From CAZBSE01 sp964494385 (GTDB taxonomy: Bacteria; Actinomycetota; Humimicrobiia; Humimicrobiales; Humimicrobiaceae): a stretch of DNA of 63,204 nucleotides. The notes beneath the pieces are model-generated. The model did no database searches. It was not told where the DNA came from and worked only from the letters and a program-made list of their open reading frames with translations. A program made the position numbers and the translations under genes. Positions 17,686 to 26,979 of the stretch are shown here, in pieces (within the stretch, counting starts at the first letter, position 1; each line of letters begins with the position of its first letter). The DNA lies in contig CAZBSE010000006.1 of NCBI GenBank assembly GCA_964494385.1, forward strand, positions 1 through 63,204, written 5' to 3'.

Positions 17686-17703
17686 GTCTGCCTATTTTTT
17701 TTT
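17671..17703 (+). terminator. intrinsic terminator (attenuator) in the infC leader
   Basis: A 9-bp stem (ATAGGTAGA at 17671-17679, TCTGCCTAT at 17687-17695, one G-U pair) with a 7-nt loop runs into nine Ts (17695-17703). It lies upstream of the infC ribosome site at 17721 and downstream of the infC promoter, so read-through must be controlled for infC to be expressed. Confidence 0.85.
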
Positions 17704-17746
17704 AAAATAATATTAGTGCCGGAGGTGTAAATTCAACAAAAAGAGA

Positions 17747-18241
17747 ATTCTCATAAACGAACAGATAAGAGTACCGGATATCAGATTAATTGAAGAAGAT
17801 GGGACTCAGATTGGGGTAATACCTGTCAGTGAAGCATTAAGGAAAGCTGAAGAAAAGGGCCTTGATTTAGTTGAAATATCACCTAACAGCAAACCGCCTG
17901 TCTGCAAAATAATGGATTACGGGAAATACAGGTATAAATTAGAGATATCAGAGAAAATAAGGAAAAAGAAACAATCTCAGATTATTGTAAAAGAAATTAA
18001 ACTAAGGCCAAAAATAGACACTAATGATCTTAACACCAAAAAGAAGCAAATAGAGAAATTTCTGTCAAGCGGCTATAAGGTGAAAATAACCGTTATGTTC
18101 AGAGGCAGGGAAATAGTACATAAAGAACTTGGAATGAATATACTTGATAGACTGGTAAAAGAATTGGAAGAAAAAAGCGTGTTAGAGCTGGAACCTAAAT
18201 TAGATGGTTATAACATTATTATGATTTTGGCACCAGATTAA
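17747..18241 (+). CDS. infC: translation initiation factor IF-3, non-standard start
   Basis: IF-3 is recognised from INEQIRVPDIRLIEEDGTQ, EKGLDLVEISPN, KPPVCKIMDYGKYRY and a C-terminal domain ending LDGYNIIMILAPD, close to full length. It binds the 30S subunit and proofreads initiation. No ATG, GTG or TTG lies in frame between the upstream stop (17714-17716) and the conserved start of the protein. The in-frame ATT at 17747 is used here. A better-placed ATT at 17731, just behind GGAGGTG, is one base out of frame (see findings). AUU starts are known for infC in E. coli. Confidence 0.88.
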   Translation: MLINEQIRVPDIRLIEEDGTQIGVIPVSEALRKAEEKGLDLVEISPNSKPPVCKIMDYGKYRYKLEISEKIRKKKQSQIIVKEIKLRPKIDTNDLNTKKKQIEKFLSSGYKVKITVMFRGREIVHKELGMNILDRLVKELEEKSVLELEPKLDGYNIIMILAPD

Positions 18242-18284
18242 AAGTAAAATTATTCTAGTTAAATTAAATTGGAAGGATATTATA

Positions 18285-18479
18285 ATGCCAAAAATTAAAA
18301 CTCATAAAGGTGCTGCTAAAAGGTTTAAAGTCACCGGGAGTGGGAAGATTGTCAGAGAAAAAGCCTACAAAGGACATATTCTGACCAAAAAGAATTCTAA
18401 AAGGAAAAGACGACTGAGTAAAAGATATGAAGTAGCTGCTTCTGATAAGAAAAAAGTGAGAAGGCTTTTAGGCAGATAA
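18285..18479 (+). CDS. rpmI: 50S ribosomal protein L35
   Basis: A 64-residue basic protein of the usual L35 size and text: MPKIKTHKGAAKRFKVTGSG, then KAYKGHILTKKNSKRKRRL. GGAAGG lies 10 nt before the ATG. It is the second gene of the conserved infC-rpmI-rplT operon and probably falls under the same leader control. Confidence 0.97.
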   Translation: MPKIKTHKGAAKRFKVTGSGKIVREKAYKGHILTKKNSKRKRRLSKRYEVAASDKKKVRRLLGR

Positions 18480-18496
18480 GGAAGGACGTGATTGGT

Positions 18497-18847
18497 ATGA
18501 CCAGGGTTAAAAGAGGACAGGTCAAAGGAAGAAAACATAAAAAAATATTAAAAGGAGCAAGGGGATATTATGGCTCCAAAAGCAGGAGCTATAAAATTGC
18601 CAAAGAACAGCTGCTAAAATCGATGAGTTATTCATACAGGGATAGGAAGAATAAAAAAAGGAACTTTAGAAGATTGTGGATTATCAGGATTAATGCGGCA
18701 GCAAGGGCCAATGGTATTTCGTACAATGAATTTATTAATGGTCTGAATAAAGCAAGTATTAATATAAATAGAAAAATGTTATCGGAAATGGCTGTAAGTG
18801 ATCCTGATGCTTTTCAAGAATTAACCAATATTGCTAAAAGCAGATAG
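18497..18847 (+). CDS. rplT: 50S ribosomal protein L20
   Basis: A 116-residue L20 starting MTRVKRGQVKGRKHKKIL, with the long basic helix (GYYGSKSRSYKIAKEQLLKS) and the globular RNA-binding domain (RDRKNKKRNFRRLWI, INAAARANGISYN). A GTG at 18488 would add three residues, but L20 homologues start at this ATG. In several bacteria L20 represses its own operon through the infC leader, which makes it the best candidate for the attenuator seen at 17606-17703. Confidence 0.97.
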   Translation: MTRVKRGQVKGRKHKKILKGARGYYGSKSRSYKIAKEQLLKSMSYSYRDRKNKKRNFRRLWIIRINAAARANGISYNEFINGLNKASININRKMLSEMAVSDPDAFQELTNIAKSR

Positions 18848-18856
18848 TATAAAATA

Positions 18857-19903
18857 ATGGGAAATGAAGAGAAGATTGTAGGAGAATTAAAAAATAAAAT
18901 AAATATTGAACTGAGCAGTTTTAATAAAGAACTGGGAAAGGCTAAGAATTTAACCGAACTGGGAAAGATCAGGACAGAATTTACCGGTAAGAAGAGTTTT
19001 ATAAGCAGTACTTTAAAAAATATAGGTAATTTACCAAATGGAATCAAACCACTGGTCGGAAAAAATTTAAATATCGCCAGGAAAGAAATAGAATCAGATA
19101 TTCTGGAAAAAGAAAAAATCTTCAAGGACATAGAATATAACAATACGCTGAAAAAGGAGATTTTGGACCTGTCATTGCCGGGGAGATTAATCGGCAGTGG
19201 TAGAAAAAATATAATTTCACAGGTAGTTGAAGAAATAGAGCAGGTTTTCATAGGAATGGGATTTAAAATAGCGGAAGGTCCGGAAGTAGAAACAGATTAT
19301 TATAATTTTGAAGCATTGAATACTCCGAAGGACCATCCTGCAAGATCACTGCATGATACCTTTTTTATTTCCGAAGATATCCTTTTAAGAACACATACTT
19401 CACCGGTTCAGATAAGATATATGGAAAACCACAAACCTCCCTTACTAATAATAGTCCCGGGGAAAGCTTATAGGAGAGATTATGATGTTTCTCATACCCC
19501 TATGTTTACACAGATAGAGGGACTTGTGGTAGATAAGGATATAAATTTTAGTAATCTTAAATGGACACTTGAAACTTTTGCACATGAAATTTTTGGGAAG
19601 GAAAGGAAAGTGAGGTTTAGGCCCCATTACTTTCCTTTCACGGAACCCAGTGTTGAAGTGGATGTTTCCTGCAATATATGTGGCGGAATAGGGTGCAGAG
19701 TATGCTCGAACTCCGGATGGCTTGAAATCCTGGGGGCAGGGATGGTAGACCCTAACTTATATTCCTTTGTAGGATATAACCCGGAAGAAGTCAGCGGCTT
19801 TGCATTCGGAATGGGTATAGAAAGAATTTGTATGCTAAAATACGGCATTGATGATTTAAGACTATTCTTCGAGAACGACCTAAGATTTCTAAAACAATTT
19901 TAA
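18857..19903 (+). CDS. pheS: phenylalanine-tRNA ligase alpha subunit
   Basis: A 348-residue class II catalytic subunit. The N-terminal coiled coil (1-90) precedes the core with FKIAEGPEVETDYYNFEALN, DHPARSLHDTFFI, LLRTHTSPVQIRYM, an R-x-YRRD segment and the C-terminal GFAFGMGIERICMLKYGI (motif 3). It starts 9 nt after rplT and is followed by pheT, as in many bacteria. Confidence 0.97.
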   Translation: MGNEEKIVGELKNKINIELSSFNKELGKAKNLTELGKIRTEFTGKKSFISSTLKNIGNLPNGIKPLVGKNLNIARKEIESDILEKEKIFKDIEYNNTLKKEILDLSLPGRLIGSGRKNIISQVVEEIEQVFIGMGFKIAEGPEVETDYYNFEALNTPKDHPARSLHDTFFISEDILLRTHTSPVQIRYMENHKPPLLIIVPGKAYRRDYDVSHTPMFTQIEGLVVDKDINFSNLKWTLETFAHEIFGKERKVRFRPHYFPFTEPSVEVDVSCNICGGIGCRVCSNSGWLEILGAGMVDPNLYSFVGYNPEEVSGFAFGMGIERICMLKYGIDDLRLFFENDLRFLKQF

Positions 19904-20000
19904 ATTCCAATATTATTTGTGGCATCCATGGATATCAATTGTGTAATTTTTAAAAAGCTTCTGCGGAATTAAAAGTTTAACGGAGGGGAAAACACTTAAG

Positions 20001-22406
20001 TTGAAAGTAACATTAAACTGGCTAAACGAGTTTTTAAATCCTAAAAGCCTTGAACCCGAGAGTATAGCAGGGGCTCTTACTATGAGCGGGACCGAGGTTA
20101 AGAAAGTCAAATATATGGGAGACAAATATAAAGGGATAATTGTCGGCAGGATCACCGGTATATCACCTCATCCTGATGCAGATAAGCTTTCATTGTGCGA
20201 AGTGGATATTGGCCCGGAAAAGTTAAAAATAGTATGCGGCGCCAGTAATTTTAAAAAAGAAGACAGAGTTGCGGTAGCTACGGAAGGCTCAAAAATTAAA
20301 GATATAACCATTAAAAAAAGCAAAATAAGGGGACAGATCTCCGAAGGGATGATGTGTTCTGAAGTGGAATTGGGTCTTTCTTCTGAATCGGAAGGAATAA
20401 TGGTTCTAGATAAAAACAGCAGAATAGGTGAGGAATTTTCGAAATCGGTAGGTCTGGATGATATCGTTTTAGAATTAGAAATTACACCCAATCGTCCTGA
20501 TTGTTTAAGCGTGATAGGAATTGCCAGGGAGATAAGTGCATTAACCGGTGCAGATCTGGTAATTAAAGATTACAATTTTAAAGAAAAGCTTAATGCGGAT
20601 TCTGATTTTAAAATCGATATAAAGGATTATACTTTTTGCCCCAGATATTCGGCAAGGATATTTAAAAATGTCCCGGCAGTTAAATCACCCTGGTGGATGA
20701 GAAACAGGCTTATGATGTGCGATGTAAGACCTGTCGACCTGATTGTTGATCTTACAAATTATGTTATGCTGGAAACTGGCCAGCCGTTACATGCTTTCGA
20801 CAAAGATCTTCTGTATTCAGATAAGATTATAGTAAGAAATGCCATAAACGGGGAAAAAATAGAAACGATTGATGATTCAATAAGAACACTGGATGGAGAC
20901 GCAATAGTAATAGCAGACGAGAAAAAAGCCGTGGCTATTGCAGGCATTATGGGCGGGAAAGGCACAGAGATAAATGAGGATACAAAAAATGTCCTGCTGG
21001 AATCAGCTAATTTTTACGGACCTTCCATAATGAAAACTTCCAAAAAAATAGGTCTTAGGACCGAAGCGTCAAATAGATTTGAGAAAAAGATTGATCCTAT
21101 GCTTACGGTAACAGCCATAAAAAGGTTTAGCGATCTACTGGAAAGAATAACCAATTTTAAGGCAGATGGATCAATATATGATAATTATAAAGGAATAATA
21201 AGGGAAAGAAAAATTAGTTTAAGGGTAAATAAAGTAAAAAAGGTTCTGGGAAAGGATATTGACGCAGTTTTAATTTCCGATATTCTTGCCAGATTAAAAA
21301 TAAAAAATAAATTAAAAGACTATGCTATAGAAGCGGAAGTCCCTTCTTTTAGATATGAGGATCTTGAAAGGGAAATCGATCTCATAGAAGAAATTGCCAG
21401 AATTTACGGATATAATAAAATAGACCCCATTCCAACCGCTGCGAGTGACAGGCGGGGGAAATACAGCAAGTATCAGAAAGCAGTTAAAAATATAAGACAG
21501 TCCCTATGCGACATAGGACTGATTGAAGTCATAAACTATTCTTTTATCGGAGATGATGCACTTATGAAATGCAGGGTAAATCTGGAAAAGGAATATAATC
21601 AGAATGTAGAGATAATCAATCCCATAAACGAAGAGTTTAGGATACTAAGGCCAATTCTTATGCCGGCTCTTATAAAAAATATTAAAGATAATGTAAGCTG
21701 CAGTATAAGAGACATGGGAATATTTGAAATATCCAGAACCTTTAAGAAAAATAATTCCGGTAAAATGCCTTTTGAGTCAAATAGGCTGGGAGTAATGCTA
21801 ACGGGCAGATCGATTATTAAAGGATGGAATGAAAAGGAAAGAGCTTTTGATTTTTTTGACCTGAAAGGTGTGCTGGAATTTATATGCAGGATGTATTATC
21901 CGGAAGAAAATTTAAAAATAAAGGAGAAGGAGTATAAATTTTTTCATCCCAGGATCAGCGCCGATATAAATATCGGCGGTATGAATATAGGAATAATCGG
22001 TAAAATTCATCCAATGGTTATAGAAGAAAATGAAATCGGCCAGGATATTTATTATATGGAAATAAATATGGAAAAATTTATAGATAATACAGAGGAATTC
22101 AGAGAATATGAGGATGTGGCACAATTTCCATCTATAGATATTGATCTGGCGATAGTAGTTGATCAGAAAGTAAAAAACGAAGATATTATAGGTGAAATCA
22201 AAAAAAGCGGGACGAAATTATTAAAAGAGGTAAGGCTTTTTGATATATATAGAGGAGCGCAGATAGAGAAAAATAAAAAAAGCATGGCTTACTCTCTTAA
22301 TTTCAGAGATAGTGCCAGGACCTTAAAGGATACGGAAACAGAAATAATAATAAACAGAATACTGGAGAATCTGGGCAAGAAATTTAATGCAAAAATTAGA
22401 GAATAA
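20001..22406 (+). CDS. pheT: phenylalanine-tRNA ligase beta subunit
   Basis: An 801-residue subunit of full length. It carries KVTLNWLNEFL, a tRNA-binding (EMAP-like) domain at about 40-150 (GRITGISPHPDADKLSLCEV), the B3/B4 editing region, the B5 domain (RRGKYSKYQKA area), a class II-like core and a C-terminal FDX-ACB anticodon domain (YEDVAQFPSIDIDLAIVV). It uses a TTG start behind GGAGGGG, 12 nt away. The 97-nt gap after pheS is longer than elsewhere in the operon. Confidence 0.96.
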   Translation: MKVTLNWLNEFLNPKSLEPESIAGALTMSGTEVKKVKYMGDKYKGIIVGRITGISPHPDADKLSLCEVDIGPEKLKIVCGASNFKKEDRVAVATEGSKIKDITIKKSKIRGQISEGMMCSEVELGLSSESEGIMVLDKNSRIGEEFSKSVGLDDIVLELEITPNRPDCLSVIGIAREISALTGADLVIKDYNFKEKLNADSDFKIDIKDYTFCPRYSARIFKNVPAVKSPWWMRNRLMMCDVRPVDLIVDLTNYVMLETGQPLHAFDKDLLYSDKIIVRNAINGEKIETIDDSIRTLDGDAIVIADEKKAVAIAGIMGGKGTEINEDTKNVLLESANFYGPSIMKTSKKIGLRTEASNRFEKKIDPMLTVTAIKRFSDLLERITNFKADGSIYDNYKGIIRERKISLRVNKVKKVLGKDIDAVLISDILARLKIKNKLKDYAIEAEVPSFRYEDLEREIDLIEEIARIYGYNKIDPIPTAASDRRGKYSKYQKAVKNIRQSLCDIGLIEVINYSFIGDDALMKCRVNLEKEYNQNVEIINPINEEFRILRPILMPALIKNIKDNVSCSIRDMGIFEISRTFKKNNSGKMPFESNRLGVMLTGRSIIKGWNEKERAFDFFDLKGVLEFICRMYYPEENLKIKEKEYKFFHPRISADINIGGMNIGIIGKIHPMVIEENEIGQDIYYMEINMEKFIDNTEEFREYEDVAQFPSIDIDLAIVVDQKVKNEDIIGEIKKSGTKLLKEVRLFDIYRGAQIEKNKKSMAYSLNFRDSARTLKDTETEIIINRILENLGKKFNAKIRE

Positions 22407-22413
22407 GTAATAA

Positions 22414-23142
22414 ATGATAATTGAATTTCCGGGTACAAGGGGAGAGATTGAAGAAAGCAGTAAAAAACACAAATACCACTCGTCCTTAATAGTCAGTTAC
22501 AAATATACAAATATTCTCGTTGATTTTGGAGCGAAGTATAATCCAGAATTATTAAATGAAATAAAAAAGCTGGACTTCATTTTAATAACCCATGCTCATC
22601 CCGATCATTACATATGGACATTTAAGCGTGAGGATGAAATAGATATTCCGGTATACTTGACTGCGGATACCCTGAACTATAGTAATAACAAGCCCCGGAC
22701 CTATAAAATAATAAAAGCAGGCAGGAAATATAATCTAAAAGACCTGGAAATAAAAGCGTATAAAGTAATGCATTCGTTGAATTGTCCGGCAGTGGGTTAC
22801 AGAATAAGGGGAGACAGAACTATTGTATATGCTCCGGATATCCTTGATTTTGAAGGGGATAAAAAAGAGGTTCTGAAAGGTATCGACCTGCTTATAGCTG
22901 ACGGGTCCAGTGTAAATATAAATATGGTGAGAAGAAAAAATAACAGACTGTTCGGACATACCATGATAAGGACAATAATAGGCTGGTGCAAAAAATATGG
23001 AATTACAAAATTAGTAATAACTCACTGCGGTAAACAGATATTAAATATGGATAGCAGGGAACTGAGAGACAGACTGGAAGAATATTCGGAAGGAAGAGTT
23101 GATGTAACGGTAGCTTATGACGGATACAGGATGAAATTGTAA
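22414..23142 (+). CDS. metallo-beta-lactamase fold hydrolase
   Basis: A 242-residue MBL-fold protein. Metal site motifs are LITHAHPDH (H-x-H-x-D-H), a later His in KVMHSLN, the Asp in VYAPDILD, and the last His in ITHCGKQ. This set is close to the phosphodiesterase-like MBL subgroup (RNase Z and PhnP-like). It follows pheT by 7 nt, so it is read with it. The substrate is not deducible; a nucleic acid or cyclic phosphodiester is a reasonable guess. Confidence 0.85.
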   Translation: MIIEFPGTRGEIEESSKKHKYHSSLIVSYKYTNILVDFGAKYNPELLNEIKKLDFILITHAHPDHYIWTFKREDEIDIPVYLTADTLNYSNNKPRTYKIIKAGRKYNLKDLEIKAYKVMHSLNCPAVGYRIRGDRTIVYAPDILDFEGDKKEVLKGIDLLIADGSSVNINMVRRKNNRLFGHTMIRTIIGWCKKYGITKLVITHCGKQILNMDSRELRDRLEEYSEGRVDVTVAYDGYRMKL

Positions 23143-23276
23143 GAAGATTAAAAAAATAATTATAAAGGAATTTCTGCTAAAGTAAGGAACTAAAAAAATA
23201 AAAGTGTTTTAATTCTCCATATTCTCTTCATTTTTCTTTTATATAATTTCCTCTAAAAAATTAAAAAGGGGAAATT

Positions 23277-24791
23277 ATGATTACCGGAAGAAGAAAAATT
23301 ATATCATATTCAGCTTATTTATTAACCATAATTTTAATATCGGTTATTTCGGTATCCTGTATGGGTGGTATGGGACCGTTTGCCGGTACTGCAGGCGAAG
23401 AGATAAATGATAATGGTATCGAAACATTTGAAGTTCGGAGAGGAGATATCTTTCAAATTGTGTCAACTACAGGATCGATATATTCAAATATTCAAAATAA
23501 TTATTCCATGCAGGGTTCAGGTGAAATAATATCTGCTATGGAGAAAGGTGATTCTTTCAAAAAAGGAGATATATTGGTAGAGTTGGACAAATCAGAAGGA
23601 ATGGAAAGCATTTCTCAAATGGAAAAAGATATAGAATTATCAGAAATTTCACTGGATGCAGCAAAACTTAATTATCAGAGTGCTCTGGATTCAAATCATA
23701 TAGCCGTTCAGCTTGCAGGGATTAATACGGAACAGGCGGAAAAATCAACAGAGGCGGCACTGGATTCTCTGGAAGATGCTAATAGTAATGCAAAGTTATC
23801 TTATGAAAATTCAGTTAATTCACTGGAGAATACAGAAGATTCAGCCTACTGGTCCATGCTAAGTGCAAAAAGTTCACTGGAAGAAGCAGAAAGGATTCTG
23901 GCTGCTGATCCCACCGATGAGGTCAAACAGTATAATGTAAAAGCTGCTGAAGAAAAATATGAACTTACAAAGGTTCAGCAAGAATCTAGTATCGAAAGCT
24001 CAGAGAATTCTCTGGGATCTAATAGACTGCAGAATGAATCTTCCGTAAAATCAGCAGAAAATTCGTACCAGCAATCAATTCTAAACCAATCTTCTACTTA
24101 CTGGAATAATTTAGGCAGTTCCCAAAACGCTGAATCACAGATAGTATCAACAAGGCAAAATATAAATAAGGCGGAGATACAACTGGAGCTTGCTAAAATG
24201 AACCTGGAATCGGTAGAAAAGGATCTTATCGGTAACTATACAATTTATGCTCCTTACGATGGGATAGTCATGTCGTCAGATTTTAGAACGGGAAACTATA
24301 ATAGCGGAAATATGATTTCTATAATTAGTAATGATTTTATAATAAAAGCGACTATAGGGGAAACTGATTTTCCAAAAGTTTCTACGGGCAATGAGGCATA
24401 TATTACCCTTGATGCTTATCCTGATAGCCAGTTTTCAGGAAAAGTTGAAAAAGTTATACCTATTTCAACGGATGACAGCGGAATAATTAATTTCGAAATA
24501 ATGATTAATTTTAATGATAATAATGAGTTTGAAATATTCTATGGATTTTCGGCCAATATTGATATTGTTACAGAAAAGGCAGATAATATTTTATTTGTAC
24601 CAATACAAGCGGTGTATAAAGAGGGTGATAAAAGTTATGTGGATCTACTGTTATCTGATGAAACACAGCCGGAAAATATAGCCGAGTCTGTAAATAAGGT
24701 AGAAGTCAATACGGGGATAAATGATTATTATTATATAGAAATAACTTCAGGGTTAAAAGAAGGAGATATAATAATAACATCGAGAATATAA
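23277..24791 (+). CDS. MacA/HlyD-type efflux adaptor, probable lipoprotein
   Basis: A 504-residue extracytoplasmic adaptor. A signal segment (13-28) ends ISVSC, a plausible but imperfect lipobox (Cys28). A lipoyl/barrel half motif (SGEIISAMEKGDSFKKGDIL) is followed by a very long Ser/Asn/Glu-rich coiled-coil hairpin (about 110-310), the second lipoyl half (NYTIYAPYDGIVMSSDF) and a beta-barrel domain. It precedes a MacB-like ATPase and permease and so should be their periplasmic or cell-surface partner. No TolC-like gene is nearby. Confidence 0.85.
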   Translation: MITGRRKIISYSAYLLTIILISVISVSCMGGMGPFAGTAGEEINDNGIETFEVRRGDIFQIVSTTGSIYSNIQNNYSMQGSGEIISAMEKGDSFKKGDILVELDKSEGMESISQMEKDIELSEISLDAAKLNYQSALDSNHIAVQLAGINTEQAEKSTEAALDSLEDANSNAKLSYENSVNSLENTEDSAYWSMLSAKSSLEEAERILAADPTDEVKQYNVKAAEEKYELTKVQQESSIESSENSLGSNRLQNESSVKSAENSYQQSILNQSSTYWNNLGSSQNAESQIVSTRQNINKAEIQLELAKMNLESVEKDLIGNYTIYAPYDGIVMSSDFRTGNYNSGNMISIISNDFIIKATIGETDFPKVSTGNEAYITLDAYPDSQFSGKVEKVIPISTDDSGIINFEIMINFNDNNEFEIFYGFSANIDIVTEKADNILFVPIQAVYKEGDKSYVDLLLSDETQPENIAESVNKVEVNTGINDYYYIEITSGLKEGDIIITSRI

Positions 24792-24817
24792 AATTTTTTA
24801 AGGAGATAAATTAAAAT

Positions 24818-25594
24818 ATGGAAGAAAAAATTATAGATATCAAAAAAGTTACCAAGATATATAAAATTGGAAACGTAAAGGTAAATGCTTTAAGTGGTAT
24901 AGATCTGGAAGTGAGAAAAGGCGAGTTTCTTTCCATAATGGGGCCTTCGGGTTCAGGTAAATCTACATTAATGAATATACTCGGATGCCTGGATACACCG
25001 ACTTCAGGATCTTATCTTCTGGAAGATGTTGATGTTTCCAAATTAAATGATAATCAGCTTGCAGAAATAAGAAATAAAAAAATTGGGTTTGTATTTCAGA
25101 CTTTTAATTTGCTGCCGAGAACCAATATTGTAGGAAATGTGGAACTTCCTTTGATTTATTCTAAAGGAAAATTATTTAAATCAAGAAGGGAAATGATAAT
25201 AGATGTAATAAATTCGGTAGGATTAAAAGAATGGGAGAAACACAGACCCAGTGAATTATCGGGTGGACAAAGACAGCGGGTCGCAATTGCCAGAGCCCTA
25301 ATAAATGATCCTACTATAATACTTGCTGATGAGCCTACAGGTAATCTGGATTCAAGAACCGGAGAAGAAATAATGGCCATTTTTCAGGAATTAAACAAGC
25401 GGGATAAAACTATTTTATTTGTAACACATGAAATTGACCTGGCAAGGCATGCCGGAAGAATAATTTATTTAAAAGACGGTTCCATTACAGGTGAAGAAAA
25501 GATACGGGAACCAATAAATGCAAAGAAAAAGTTAGAAAAAATGCCAAAACTGGAGGATAAAATAAATAGTATAGAGGAGAATAATTCGCAATGA
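24818..25594 (+). CDS. MacB/LolD-type ABC transporter ATP-binding protein
   Basis: A 258-residue ATPase with Walker A GPSGSGKST, signature ELSGGQRQRVAIARAL, Walker B TIILADEPTGNLDS and switch His in FVTHEIDLA. This is the LolD/MacB/FtsE subgroup that powers FtsX-fold permeases without moving substrate through the membrane core. An acidic/basic tail after residue 230 is unusual. The ribosome site AAGGAGA lies 12 nt before the ATG. The last 4 nt overlap the permease start (ATGA). Confidence 0.95.
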   Translation: MEEKIIDIKKVTKIYKIGNVKVNALSGIDLEVRKGEFLSIMGPSGSGKSTLMNILGCLDTPTSGSYLLEDVDVSKLNDNQLAEIRNKKIGFVFQTFNLLPRTNIVGNVELPLIYSKGKLFKSRREMIIDVINSVGLKEWEKHRPSELSGGQRQRVAIARALINDPTIILADEPTGNLDSRTGEEIMAIFQELNKRDKTILFVTHEIDLARHAGRIIYLKDGSITGEEKIREPINAKKKLEKMPKLEDKINSIEENNSQ

Positions 25595-26916
25595 GGAGGA
25601 TACTTGAGAATGTAAAAATAGCTTTTAAGTCTTTAGGTTTGAATAAATTAAGGTCTTTTCTGACTATGCTTGGAATAATAATAGGGGTAGGTTCCGTAGT
25701 AGCGGTGATGTCTGTGGGAGCAGGTGCAGAAGCCTCTATAACCGAAAATATTCAAAGTATGGGTACAAATGTAATTACTATTTCTCCGGGAAGGGAACAG
25801 GTATCTGCAGGCAATAGAGAAATGAGCATTGAATCAAATGAAAACCTGTCTGGCGGTATGGAAATAAGGATGGGATCGGGTGCAAATCAAAATAACGGCT
25901 TTATGAACGGATTTATAGAAGAAGAGGAAGAAATAGTAGAAGGAGAGTTGTATCTGGAGGATGTATATGCGTTAAAAGAAGAAGCAGGACTGCTTAGAGA
26001 AGTTGTACCTGTCTTAAGCGGCAATGCCGATATTTCTTATATGAGCTGGAATGTAAATTCAAGTGTAACTGCCACTACTGAAGATTATATAACCATGCAG
26101 GATTATAATCTGGATGAGGGGAATTTCTTTACATCCGGTGACGTAGCCAATTTATCCAGTGTTGCGGTCCTGGGATACAATGTGGTGAATGATTATTTCG
26201 GAAAGACCGATCCTATAGGTGAAATTATAAAAATAAATGGCAAAAATTTTACGGTAATGGGAACACTGGAAACAGTAGGTTATACTTTTGGTATGAGTCC
26301 TGATAATTCCATATATATACCCATTACTACTGCACAAAATAAAATCTATGGCACAGATACTGTCAATCAGATAATGGCCAAAGTTGAAAGTGAAGAAGTT
26401 ATCGATCAGGCCATTGAAGAATCAAAATCAATACTTAGAATGCAGCACCACATATTACCAGGAGAAAGCAATGATTTTGAAATAAGAAGCTCGGCACAAC
26501 TGCTGGAAGTCGCAAGTTCGATAACAGATATACTGGTCATTACTCTGGCCAGTATTGCTGCAATTTCACTTCTGGTTGGAGGGATAGGAATTATGAATAT
26601 CATGTTTGTATCTGTAACTGAAAGAACCAGAGAGATTGGCATAAGAAAAGCAATAGGCGCAAAGAACAAGGACATTCTGGTACAATTTCTAACTGAAAGT
26701 ATGGTATTAAGCCTATCCGGTGGAATTGTAGGATTAGGATTTGCAGCTATTGTGACCTGGATACTAAGTGCTTTTGTTGGCTTAAGTTCAATAATTAATG
26801 CTTCTCCAGTAATTTTAGCTTTATCTTTTTCTACAGTAATTGGTCTGGTATTCGGGATATTCCCGGCTATGAGAGCAGCGAGGCTAAATCCTATTAATTC
26901 ATTAAGGCATGAATAA
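25591..26916 (+). CDS. MacB-like ABC permease (FtsX fold)
   Basis: A 441-residue permease. N-terminal text (KIAFKSLGLNKLRSFLTML, then GIIIGVGSVVAVMSVG) is the MacB core domain; a large extracytoplasmic domain (about 45-300) follows, then three membrane helices with the FtsX signature (GGIGIMNIMFVSVTERTREI, then IRKAIGAKN). The extracytoplasmic part has an acidic insertion (EEEEEIVEGE) and a Met/Gly-rich patch near 85-110. It works with the adaptor and ATPase just upstream, probably exporting a peptide, lipid or drug. The two-component pair downstream likely controls it. Confidence 0.93.
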   Translation: MRRILENVKIAFKSLGLNKLRSFLTMLGIIIGVGSVVAVMSVGAGAEASITENIQSMGTNVITISPGREQVSAGNREMSIESNENLSGGMEIRMGSGANQNNGFMNGFIEEEEEIVEGELYLEDVYALKEEAGLLREVVPVLSGNADISYMSWNVNSSVTATTEDYITMQDYNLDEGNFFTSGDVANLSSVAVLGYNVVNDYFGKTDPIGEIIKINGKNFTVMGTLETVGYTFGMSPDNSIYIPITTAQNKIYGTDTVNQIMAKVESEEVIDQAIEESKSILRMQHHILPGESNDFEIRSSAQLLEVASSITDILVITLASIAAISLLVGGIGIMNIMFVSVTERTREIGIRKAIGAKNKDILVQFLTESMVLSLSGGIVGLGFAAIVTWILSAFVGLSSIINASPVILALSFSTVIGLVFGIFPAMRAARLNPINSLRHE

Positions 26917-26979
26917 TTTTTAATGTAAATTTATTTTTAAATTTTAAATATAAAAACCATTAAGTATAAAGATTTATAA

